Of a stretch of 5,529 nucleotides of DNA, positions 1 to 5,529 are shown piece after piece (within the stretch, counting starts at the first letter, position 1; each line of letters begins with the position of its first letter). A program made the position numbers and the translations under genes. A model generated the notes under the pieces. That model was not told where the DNA came from, ran no database searches, and worked only from the letters and a program-made list of their open reading frames with translations. Source of the stretch: Betaproteobacteria bacterium (GTDB lineage: Bacteria > Pseudomonadota > Gammaproteobacteria > Burkholderiales > SG8-39); the NCBI GenBank assembly GCA_012274205.1, contig JAAOZY010000305.1, positions 1-5,529 of the forward strand. The letters are read 5' to 3'.

Positions 1-772
1 CCAGCGTGCCGCCGCCGATGGCATCGAAGGCCAGCGTCGCTCCGGTGTCGGCGAGCGCCTCGGTGAGGTCTTGCATGAAGCTCGGGGCGCTGGAGTCGCA
101 GACATGGCGCGCGCCCTGGGCCTTGAGCAAATCCGCCTGCTGCCGCGAGCGCACGATGTTCACCAGGCCGACCCCGTCGGCTATGCAGATCTTGTTGAGC
201 ATCTGGCCCAGGTTGGACGCCGCCGCAGTGTGCACCAAAGCCTTGTGGTCTTCGAGCCGCATGGTTTCCACCATGCCCTGTGAAGTAAGCGGGTTGACGA
301 AGCAGGACGCGCCCTCGGCCGCGCTCGTGCCTGGCGCAAGCACGAGACATTGCTTGACCTTTGCGCTGCGGTACTGGGCGTACATGGCGCCGCCGACGAT
401 GGCCACCATCTTTCCGAGCAGCGCTTGCGCTTCGTCGGACGCGCCGGCGTCCACGACCACGCCCGCCCCCTCGTTGCCCACGGGCATGGATTGGTCGAGG
501 CGGCCGGCCATCCCCTGCATCAGGGCATCGGGAATGCTCGCCGTAATCACCGGCAGCGCGGCCGAGCCGGAGCGCCGTGCCGTGTTCATGTCGGCTGCGC
601 CGAAGAGCAGCCCCAGATCGGAGGGGTTGATCGGAGAGCCTTCGATGCGGACCACGACCTCGTCGGCTTGCGGGACCGGCATCGGGACACTGACCAGCGA
701 AAGCTCCAGCTCGCCGCTTTTTTTAACCAGGGAACGAAGCTGAAGCCCCATTTTTTCCGTAGCGGAATTCAT
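1..772 (-). CDS. Zinc-independent MDR-family oxidoreductase (quinone oxidoreductase / enoyl thioester reductase-like), 3' end beyond the window
   Basis: This is a medium-chain dehydrogenase/reductase, probably a cytoplasmic NAD(P)H-dependent enzyme. Reading the minus strand from ATG at 772 gives 257 uninterrupted residues to the left edge; the family is usually about 320-380 residues, so the C-terminus is missing. The N-terminal GroES-like part carries NPSD at residues 49-52 and the GNEGAG motif at 99-104. In zinc alcohol dehydrogenases the equivalent positions hold the zinc-binding Cys and the His of GHE; here they are absent, so catalytic zinc is not expected. The Rossmann nucleotide-binding part starts near residue 177, with HTAAASNLGQ at 181-190 in place of the common AAAGGVG loop and VNIVRSR at 204-210 at the end of the next strand, where an Arg could favour NADPH (inference). 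The start is supported by an AAGGAG site nine bases upstream. The gene is transcribed away from the protease operon. The substrate cannot be read from the sequence; quinone, enoyl thioester and other enone reductases are all possible. The family call is firm. Confidence 0.88.
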   Translation of the reverse strand, partial: MNSATEKMGLQLRSLVKKSGELELSLVSVPMPVPQADEVVVRIEGSPINPSDLGLLFGAADMNTARRSGSAALPVITASIPDALMQGMAGRLDQSMPVGNEGAGVVVDAGASDEAQALLGKMVAIVGGAMYAQYRSAKVKQCLVLAPGTSAAEGASCFVNPLTSQGMVETMRLEDHKALVHTAAASNLGQMLNKICIADGVGLVNIVRSRQQADLLKAQGARHVCDSSAPSFMQDLTEALADTGATLAFDAIGGGTL

Positions 773-781
773 ATTCGCTGT

Positions 782-787
782 CTCCTT
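782..787 (-). promoter_or_regulatory. Ribosome binding site of the MDR oxidoreductase
   Basis: The minus strand reads AAGGAG here, a strong Shine-Dalgarno match, nine bases before the ATG at 772. It fixes that start in preference to the in-frame ATG seven codons further in, which has no such site. Confidence 0.75.
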
Positions 788-800
788 GAACAGGCTGCAG

Positions 801-806
801 AGTATA
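801..806 (-). promoter_or_regulatory. Possible -10 box for the MDR oxidoreductase
   Basis: The minus strand reads TATACT, one mismatch from the sigma-70 -10 consensus. It would place the transcript start near 794 and give a leader of about 20 bases that includes the AAGGAG site. No good -35 hexamer lies 16-18 bases upstream, so the promoter would be weak or activator-dependent. This rests on position and one hexamer only. Confidence 0.3.
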
Positions 807-880
807 GGGCGTTGTCGCAGGGAAGGACTACAGGAATCCGAGACGAACGCTAACGCCTTGTGACTCCCGGTCGATTGACA

Positions 881-937
881 GCCGATGAAATTCAGCGCAC
901 GGTCCGATTGTTTATCTGGCTCGTATGTTTCATCGGC
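881..937. repeat. Perfect 10-bp inverted repeat in the divergent intergenic region
   Basis: The left arm GCCGATGAAA (881-890) and the right arm TTTCATCGGC (928-937) are exact reverse complements separated by 37 bases. The 7-base core CATCGGC occurs once more at 978-984, upstream of the protease start. A TTGACA hexamer (875-880) adjoins the left arm, but no matching -10 box is seen 16-18 bases downstream. The repeat could be a paired operator for a dimeric regulator or, if transcription starts upstream, a stem in the leader of the protease mRNA. The repeat is certain; its function is inference. Confidence 0.5.
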
Positions 938-1000
938 AGACACGCCGAACAAGCACCTTGCGCTTGGCACCCTATCGCATCGGCTGCGGAAATCGAGATT

Positions 1001-1004
1001 GGAG
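1001..1004 (+). promoter_or_regulatory. Ribosome binding site that sets the protease start
   Basis: GGAG ends five bases before the GTG at 1010. The upstream in-frame GTG at 860 has no such site and would put 50 residues ahead of a well-formed lipoprotein signal, so 1010 is the better start. Confidence 0.6.
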
Positions 1005-1009
1005 CGCTT

Positions 1010-2647
1010 GTGAACACTCTTGCCATCTTCGCTAAACGCGCAATCGCATTATCTTGCGCCTTTATATTGATTGGCTGCGGCGCGCGAGCAGGCGTCGGTC
1101 TGGACGAGGCCTCCGGATCGCCTGGGGCCACCGCTGCCACTACTGCGGCGGCGACGGAGGTAAGTTATGTTGCCGGAACCTACCTGGCTTCGTCAAATTA
1201 TCAGAATCTGTGTGCGGCGCCGCGCACCGGCACGGACCCGAATACCGCTCTCCCTTATCCGGATCAGCCCGGCAGTACGCTGGCCGAGCAGCTATGGCTG
1301 CGCTCCTGGACGAACGAGTTATATTTTTGGTACAGAGAGGTTCCCGATACCGATCCCGCCGGCTTTACCACCTTGGGCTATTTCAACGTGCTGAAGACTT
1401 CCGCTGTCACCTTGTCAGGAAAGCCGAAAGACCAATTTCATTTCACCTATCCGACGAGCGTCTGGCTTGCTCTGTCGCAGTCGGGTGTGCAGACGGGATA
1501 TGGCGCCGAATGGGCTCTGCTATCGAAGACGCCACCGCGCAAAGTCGTGGTTGCGTTTATCGAAGGCGGTTCACCGGCCGCCGCAGCTAATATCAGGCGT
1601 GGCGCCCAGGTCCTCACTATTGACGGTGTCGATCTTGCGACCGGCAATGCAGACAGCCTGAACGCCGGGCTATATCCGAACAATGCTGGCGAGTTGCACA
1701 AGTTCGAACTACTCGACCCAGGCGCGACCATCTCGCGCACGGTGACCATGGTATCTGCAAATGTCACGAGCACACCTGTATCGAACGTGAAGACCGTGGC
1801 GTCGGGCAGCGGAACCGTCGGTTATATGCTGTTCAATGACCACATCGCGACCGCTGAAAGCGAGTTGATTGCCGCGGTGAATCAATTGAAGGCCGCAAAC
1901 ATCGGTGATCTGGTGCTCGATATCCGCTACAACGGCGGCGGTTATCTCGCGATCGCCAGCGAATTGGCGTACATGATCGCCGGCGCGGCCCGTACAAACG
2001 GCCGCACGTTCGAAAACATCCAGTTCAGCGACAAGTATCCCACAAGCGATCCGGTCACCGGCCAGATCCTGGCTCCAACGCCGTTTTATGATCAATCGCA
2101 GAATTTTTCCGTCGCGAGCGGACAGGCCCTGCCCACGCTCGACCTGTCAACGGTGTACGTGCTTACGAGCGCAGAAACCTGTTCGGCGAGCGAATCGATT
2201 ATGAATAGTCTGCGCGGCGTCGGCGTGCAGGTAATCCAGATCGGATCGACTACTTGCGGTAAACCATATGGCTTCTATCCGCAGGACAATTGCGGCACGA
2301 CTTACTTTTCGATCGAGTTCAAGGGCGTGAACGATGCCGGCTTTGGTGGCTATACCGACGGGTTCTCACCCGGCAATACGGCCGCGAACGTCGGGACGCT
2401 GGTGCCGGGCTGCTCGGTCGGCGACGATTTTACGCATGATTTGGGCGATCCTCTGGAAGGGCTGTTCGCCGCGGCGTTGCGGTACCGTGCGACGGCGACC
2501 TGTCCGGCCGCAAGCGGCTTTGCTCCCGCGAATTTGGCAATGCCTCGGGACGAGTCCTCAACGGCTCAGGCGACCGGCGTTGATTTGCCGTTGGACGGTG
2601 GCGCGATTGTCAAACCGCCGCTACGCGAGAATCGTTGGTATCGATAG
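1010..2647 (+). CDS. S41-family serine peptidase, predicted lipoprotein with PDZ-like region
   Basis: This is a predicted exported serine protease of the C-terminal-processing (S41) family, 545 residues from the GTG start at 1010. Residues 1-22 form a lipoprotein signal: basic AKR, a hydrophobic stretch, then the lipobox LIGC with the lipidated Cys at 23. A low-complexity Ala/Thr linker (about 38-49) follows, then an N-terminal region with WLRSW and ELYFWYREVP (96-113) that resembles the N-terminal domain of a subset of S41 proteases. A PDZ-like region spans about 179-250 (FIEGGSPAAAA, then VLTIDGVDL). The S41 core runs from about 268 to 440 and contains LDIRYNGGG (303-311), the nucleophile motif CSASE with Ser392, and the probable general-base Lys418 in TTCGKPYG. 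The Ser-Lys spacing is 26 residues, one more than in E. coli Prc as I recall it. Seven cysteines remain in the mature protein, so disulfides are likely, which fits an envelope location. The small lipoprotein gene follows after 7 bases, suggesting an operon. The substrate is unknown. The family call is strong. Confidence 0.9.
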   Translation: MNTLAIFAKRAIALSCAFILIGCGARAGVGLDEASGSPGATAATTAAATEVSYVAGTYLASSNYQNLCAAPRTGTDPNTALPYPDQPGSTLAEQLWLRSWTNELYFWYREVPDTDPAGFTTLGYFNVLKTSAVTLSGKPKDQFHFTYPTSVWLALSQSGVQTGYGAEWALLSKTPPRKVVVAFIEGGSPAAAANIRRGAQVLTIDGVDLATGNADSLNAGLYPNNAGELHKFELLDPGATISRTVTMVSANVTSTPVSNVKTVASGSGTVGYMLFNDHIATAESELIAAVNQLKAANIGDLVLDIRYNGGGYLAIASELAYMIAGAARTNGRTFENIQFSDKYPTSDPVTGQILAPTPFYDQSQNFSVASGQALPTLDLSTVYVLTSAETCSASESIMNSLRGVGVQVIQIGSTTCGKPYGFYPQDNCGTTYFSIEFKGVNDAGFGGYTDGFSPGNTAANVGTLVPGCSVGDDFTHDLGDPLEGLFAAALRYRATATCPAASGFAPANLAMPRDESSTAQATGVDLPLDGGAIVKPPLRENRWYR

Positions 2648-2654
2648 CTGCCGT

Positions 2655-3050
2655 ATGCATCAGTTCAGGAAACTGGCCCCGTGCCTATTGTCGGCGCTGA
2701 CATCCTGCGCTGTCATCGCATGCGCAACGCCTTCGCCGGAACCTGAGCAGGCGGCCGTCATAGTCCAAGCTTCGGCGCAGAGCCGCGCAGCTCTGCAAAG
2801 TGCGGTCAGCAAGGCGCTTCACCGCGGCAGCGTAAGGCTTGCTGACGACGCGCTAACGAGCGACAGCATTTTGTTGATAGAGCCGGTTCGACCACGCGAT
2901 GCGGCGGGATTGCCGCTGCAAGGCAGGGAAACGCGATCGCCTGAAAAGTTTCGACTCGTCAAGAGCGGCGGATCCTGCATACTGATCCACGAGCGCACGA
3001 ACGAGCGGCAGGAATTGCCGCAAACAATGTGCGCAGTCAAGGTTCGATAG
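2655..3050 (+). CDS. Small putative lipoprotein of unknown function, downstream of the S41 peptidase
   Basis: This 131-residue protein has a basic N-terminus (HQFRK), a hydrophobic segment and a lipobox VIAC with Cys23; LTSC ending at Cys18 is an alternative lipobox. The mature part begins with a Pro/Glu-rich stretch (TPSPEPEQ) followed by an Ala-rich, probably helical segment (about 31-55). A compact C-terminal region (about 60-131) contains LLIEPVRPRD, GLPLQGRE and FRLVKSGGSCILIHE, with one Cys there and one in the last residues (TMCAVKV) that could pair as a disulfide. The layout fits a small periplasmic or membrane-anchored domain. I do not recognise an assigned function. The gene starts 7 bases after the protease stop and has no clear Shine-Dalgarno site, so it is probably co-transcribed and translated by coupling. 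An accessory or substrate-presenting role for the protease is only a guess. Coding status is supported by the signal sequence and the tight spacing. Confidence 0.75.
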   Translation: MHQFRKLAPCLLSALTSCAVIACATPSPEPEQAAVIVQASAQSRAALQSAVSKALHRGSVRLADDALTSDSILLIEPVRPRDAAGLPLQGRETRSPEKFRLVKSGGSCILIHERTNERQELPQTMCAVKVR

Positions 3051-3058
3051 TTCAGGTG

Positions 3059-3233
3059 CCATCCTCGGATGATGAGTTCAAAGGAGGTGTTGGAGGCGCC
3101 ACGCGCCTGCAGCAGGCGGTGATCGACAATCAAAACGTGTTCGAGGTGCTGGTGGATGCGGTGCGCTGTTGCTCGCTGGGGCAGATCACGAATGCGCTGT
3201 TCGAGGTGGGGGCAGTACCGGAGGAGTATGTAG
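3059..3233 (+). pseudogene. icmF: Decayed C-terminal remnant of isobutyryl-CoA mutase (IcmF)
   Basis: IcmF is a B12-dependent acyl-CoA mutase fused to a G-protein chaperone and is normally over 1000 residues long. Only about its last 55 residues can be seen here. The reading frame through 3059-3211 gives RLQQAVIDNQNVFEVL, then DAVRCCSLGQITNALFEVG, closely resembling the family C-terminus (recalled as ...CSLGQMTHALFEVGGQYRRNM). After the G run at 3207-3212 the frame changes: reading from 3213 in the +1 frame gives QYRRSM and then TAG at 3231-3233, which is the expected family ending. There is thus a one-base gain or two-base loss in the G run, and the first ~95% of the gene is missing. The remnant begins almost immediately after the small lipoprotein's stop codon; its 5' limit is uncertain by about 20 bases. 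It is not expected to make a functional product. The identification rests on remembered family sequence, not on a search. Confidence 0.8.
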
Positions 3234-3441
3234 GCTCGGAACTTTACTCTTGGAGGCTTGGCGTATCTACGCTGGACAAAAAATTGCTAACCCTTGGTCC
3301 GAAGTTCGAGCCCTGGTCGGCGAGACGCAACCGGCCGGATACGGCCAGAAGAAGACAGTCGATTTTTCCCCGCGAAGCAGTCACTCGATCACGTTATTGG
3401 TTGGCTGGTATGCGAGTAATCCGCGACCAATATCTACACCA
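3234..3441. other. Convergent intergenic spacer, no gene recognised
   Basis: This spacer lies between the icmF remnant and the stop of the cyclic-di-GMP gene, which points toward it. None of the frames gives a recognisable protein. It holds a short perfect hairpin, GGCCG-GATA-CGGCC at 3333-3346, without an adjoining T-run on either strand, and a 7-bp inverted repeat TATTGGT/ACCAATA (3395-3401 and 3426-3432) just past the stop of the minus-strand gene. Neither meets the usual picture of an intrinsic terminator. It may be further decayed sequence associated with the remnant. Confidence 0.5.
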
Positions 3442-5529
3442 TTATTCGTCACCGGCGGGAGGCGGGGCCAGGAATCTTGTTTCGAAGATCTCCGCCGGCA
3501 CCGGTTTGCTGAACAAGAAGCCCTGCATTTCGTCGCAGGCCAGCAGGCGCAGCAGGCGCGATTGCTCCTCGGTCTCGACACCCTCCGCCACCACCTTGAG
3601 CTTGAGCGAATGCGCCAGGTTGATGATGGTGGACACCAGCGCCAGTCCCTCCGGGGCGGTAGTCATGTCGATCACGAAGGAGCGATCAATTTTCAGCGTG
3701 TCCACCGGCAATTTGGCGAGGTAGCTGAGCGAGGAGAAGCCGGTACCGAAGTCGTCGATGGCTACGCATACGTCAAGGGCGCGGATCGCCTGCAGGCTGG
3801 CGATACTGTGCTTGACGTCCGCCATGATCAGGCTTTCGGTAATTTCCAGTTCCAGTCCAGCCGGCGCATGCGCGTCGATACTAATTGCCTGCTCGATCTC
3901 GGCGATGAAACCGGAATTGCGCAGTTGCAGCGGTGACACGTTCACCGCGATGCGCACGGCGGGCAGCCCCGCGGCGCGCCAGCGCAGGTAGTCTTCAATG
4001 GCTTTGCGCAGCGCCCAGCGCCCCACTTCATAAATCAATCCGGTTTCCTCCAGGATCGGGATGAACCGGCCCGGCGGCACTAGACCGGTGCGCGGATCAT
4101 TCCACCGGATCAGCGCCTCGGCGCCGGTGAGCTTGCCGCTCGCGAGGTTCACCTTGGGCTGGTAATGGAGCACGAATTCTCCTTTGTCCAGCGCGTGGCG
4201 CAGCTGATTTTCCAGGTTGACCCTGTCGGTCACCATTTCGGTCATTTTCTGCGTGTAAAACAGGTATCGATCGCCGCTCGCCTTGGCCTTTTTGAGCGCG
4301 GCCTCGGCGTTCCTGAACAAGGTCTCGGCATCGGCACCGTCATCCGGGAATAGCGCTACGCCGACCTTGGCGGCGACCCGGAACACGGCGTCGTTCAGGC
4401 GGAACGGATGGTCCAGGAAAGCTTGCATCGTTTTCTCGAGAAGCCGCGCCACGTCGCCTCCCTGCTTTACTTGCGGCAGCACCCCGGCAAAAAGGTCCGC
4501 CCCCACTCGCGCCAGCAGGCTGCTGTCCCCTGTAATGCGCGTCATCCACTCCGCCACCTGCCTCAAGAGCGCGTCGCCCGCCGGCCGGCCTAGGCTGTCG
4601 TTGATGTTTTTGAACCGCTCCAGATCGATCAAGGCCACGGCAAGCTTGTGCCCGCCACTGACAGCGCTGCGCATGCATTGCGCCACCCGCTCGAGAAACA
4701 GGTGGCGGTTCGCGAGCCCGGTGAGCTCATCGTAATATGCAAGGTAGTTGAGTCGCTCCTGCCTGTCGATGTGATCGATCGCGAATGCAATGTTGCCGGT
4801 CAGTTCATTCAAGAGCTTCATCTCGTCTTCGTCGAAGACATCGGCCTCGCCTGAAAACAGCGCGATAACCGCCTCCGTCCGACCTTCAATAGTCAGCGGA
4901 AAACATCCCACGGACTTGTATCCTCTTCTTAGCATTTCATCCAGAAGCGGAGCCATGGAAGGGTCCGCCGCAAAATCGTTGCAAATCACGGGTTGCAACA
5001 GTCGCAACGCGCGGCAGGCCGGTCGCTCGCTATCAGGCGTTCCGTCGCGCGCCGTGAGCCTTATCTTGTCGACGTAGCCTTCCCCGCCGCCGTGCCAAGC
5101 GACGACCTTGCCGTCCCGCGTTTGCGGGTCGATGACGCCGATCCACGCCATCTTGAACGCACCCGCCTCGACCGCGATGCGGCACGCTTCCTTGAACAGT
5201 TCGTCGCGGTCGCGCACGCGCACGATGAGCGTATTGATGCTGCTCAGCACCGCGTATACGCGGTTCAGGCGCTTGATTCTGATCTCAGCCCGCTTCTGCT
5301 CAGTTATGTCTTCGCCGATGCTTGCCGTGCCAACTACGTCGCCAGCTCCCGAGCGCAGCACTGAATTGTTCCAGCGAATGAGCCGACGCCCGCCCGAACG
5401 TGTGAGGATCTCGTTCTCGTGATGCAATGCTTCGGGCTGGTTGGCGAGGATCGCTGCGAAAACATCTTTCGCATCGCTAATTTCGGGCGGTATGAAAAGC
5501 TCGAACCAGTTTCGCCCGATAACTTCCTC
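3442..5529 (-). CDS. Cyclic-di-GMP signalling protein, PAS-GAF-GGDEF(degenerate)-EAL, predicted phosphodiesterase; N-terminus beyond the window
   Basis: The minus-strand frame is open from the right edge to TAA at 3442-3444, giving 695 visible residues; the start lies outside. The visible order is: the end of a PAS domain (about 1-80, from EEVIGRNWFELF to the GEDITEQK tail), a GAF sensor domain (about 109-254), a GGDEF domain (about 260-426) and an EAL domain (about 440-690). The EAL domain keeps its metal and substrate residues: E471 of EAL, N530 in NVSPLQL, E562 in ELEITES, D592 and D593 in IDDFGTGFS, K613 in LKIDRSF, E649 in VAEGVE and Q669 in MQGFLFSKP. It should therefore hydrolyse c-di-GMP to pGpG. 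The GGDEF signature is GADLF (343-347, bases 4489-4503), losing the second Gly and the Glu, so cyclase activity is not expected; such domains often act as GTP-binding regulators of a linked EAL domain (family knowledge). No transmembrane segment is seen in the visible part. PAS and GAF suggest control by a small ligand or redox signal, which cannot be named. Domain calls are firm. Confidence 0.95.
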   Translation of the reverse strand, partial: EEVIGRNWFELFIPPEISDAKDVFAAILANQPEALHHENEILTRSGGRRLIRWNNSVLRSGAGDVVGTASIGEDITEQKRAEIRIKRLNRVYAVLSSINTLIVRVRDRDELFKEACRIAVEAGAFKMAWIGVIDPQTRDGKVVAWHGGGEGYVDKIRLTARDGTPDSERPACRALRLLQPVICNDFAADPSMAPLLDEMLRRGYKSVGCFPLTIEGRTEAVIALFSGEADVFDEDEMKLLNELTGNIAFAIDHIDRQERLNYLAYYDELTGLANRHLFLERVAQCMRSAVSGGHKLAVALIDLERFKNINDSLGRPAGDALLRQVAEWMTRITGDSSLLARVGADLFAGVLPQVKQGGDVARLLEKTMQAFLDHPFRLNDAVFRVAAKVGVALFPDDGADAETLFRNAEAALKKAKASGDRYLFYTQKMTEMVTDRVNLENQLRHALDKGEFVLHYQPKVNLASGKLTGAEALIRWNDPRTGLVPPGRFIPILEETGLIYEVGRWALRKAIEDYLRWRAAGLPAVRIAVNVSPLQLRNSGFIAEIEQAISIDAHAPAGLELEITESLIMADVKHSIASLQAIRALDVCVAIDDFGTGFSSLSYLAKLPVDTLKIDRSFVIDMTTAPEGLALVSTIINLAHSLKLKVVAEGVETEEQSRLLRLLACDEMQGFLFSKPVPAEIFETRFLAPPPAGDE

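Noticed and set aside
6..853. Long plus-strand open frames across the left part of the window.
   Set aside because: They lie antisense to the MDR oxidoreductase, whose minus-strand frame has recognisable motifs and a good ribosome binding site. The plus-strand products are rich in Arg, Ser, Ala and Pro without family features.
860..1009. N-terminal extension of the S41 protease from GTG at 860.
   Set aside because: It has no ribosome binding site and would bury the lipoprotein signal 50 residues inside. The GTG at 1010 has GGAG at the right distance and gives a standard signal length.
3081..3089. AAGGAGGTG, a perfect anti-16S match.
   Set aside because: The nearest start-like codons are too close or lead to a stop within about ten codons, and it lies inside the icmF remnant. 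It is probably coincidental.
3104..3118. CGCCTG-CAG-CAGGCG hairpin.
   Set aside because: It lies inside the icmF-derived coding remnant (RLQQA), has a three-base loop and no T-run, so it is not a terminator.
3333..3365. Hairpin GGCCG-GATA-CGGCC followed later by TTTTT as a plus-strand terminator.
   Set aside because: The stem is only five pairs and the T-run starts about 15 bases after it, too far for an intrinsic terminator.
3541..3561. Tandem CAGCAGGCG-like repeat.
   Set aside because: It is coding sequence on the minus strand for RLLRLLA in the EAL domain; the repetition follows from the Arg-Leu-Leu codons.
3029..3936. Plus-strand open frames running from the icmF remnant into the region opposite the EAL domain.
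   Set aside because: Beyond the remnant they show no family features and are antisense to a strongly supported EAL coding sequence.

Overview
The window looks like a chromosomal piece of a GC-rich betaproteobacterium. I base this on the codon use, the domain style of the genes, a degraded isobutyryl-CoA mutase (IcmF) end of the kind common in Burkholderiales and relatives, and a PAS-GAF-GGDEF-EAL signalling protein. No species can be assigned from sequence reading alone. There is no rRNA, tRNA, CRISPR array, transposase or integrase.

Layout: (1) Bases 1-772, minus strand, hold the first 257 residues of a zinc-independent MDR-superfamily oxidoreductase (quinone oxidoreductase / enoyl thioester reductase-like), cut by the left edge, with a good ribosome binding site and a possible -10 box. 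(2) Bases 773-1009 are a divergent intergenic region containing a perfect 10-bp inverted repeat. (3) Bases 1010-2647, plus strand, encode a predicted S41-family serine protease that is an exported lipoprotein with a PDZ-like region. Seven bases later, 2655-3050 encode a small second lipoprotein of unknown function; the two probably form an operon. (4) Bases of about 3059-3233, plus strand, are the decayed C-terminal end of an icmF gene, with a frameshift just before the normal last residues and stop. (5) Bases 3234-3441 are a convergent intergenic spacer without a convincing gene or terminator. (6) Bases 3442-5529, minus strand, hold a large cyclic-di-GMP protein cut by the right edge. Its EAL phosphodiesterase motifs are intact, but its GGDEF signature is degenerate (GADLF).

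How the genes may work together: the protease and its small partner are predicted to act at the cell envelope and are the only clear co-transcribed pair. The oxidoreductase faces away from them and may share the intergenic control region. The cyclic-di-GMP protein is oriented toward them and is probably transcribed independently. I see no convincing undescribed multi-gene system. The most informative oddities are the icmF remnant directly behind the lipoprotein operon, the degenerate GGDEF domain, and the inverted repeat in the divergent promoter region.
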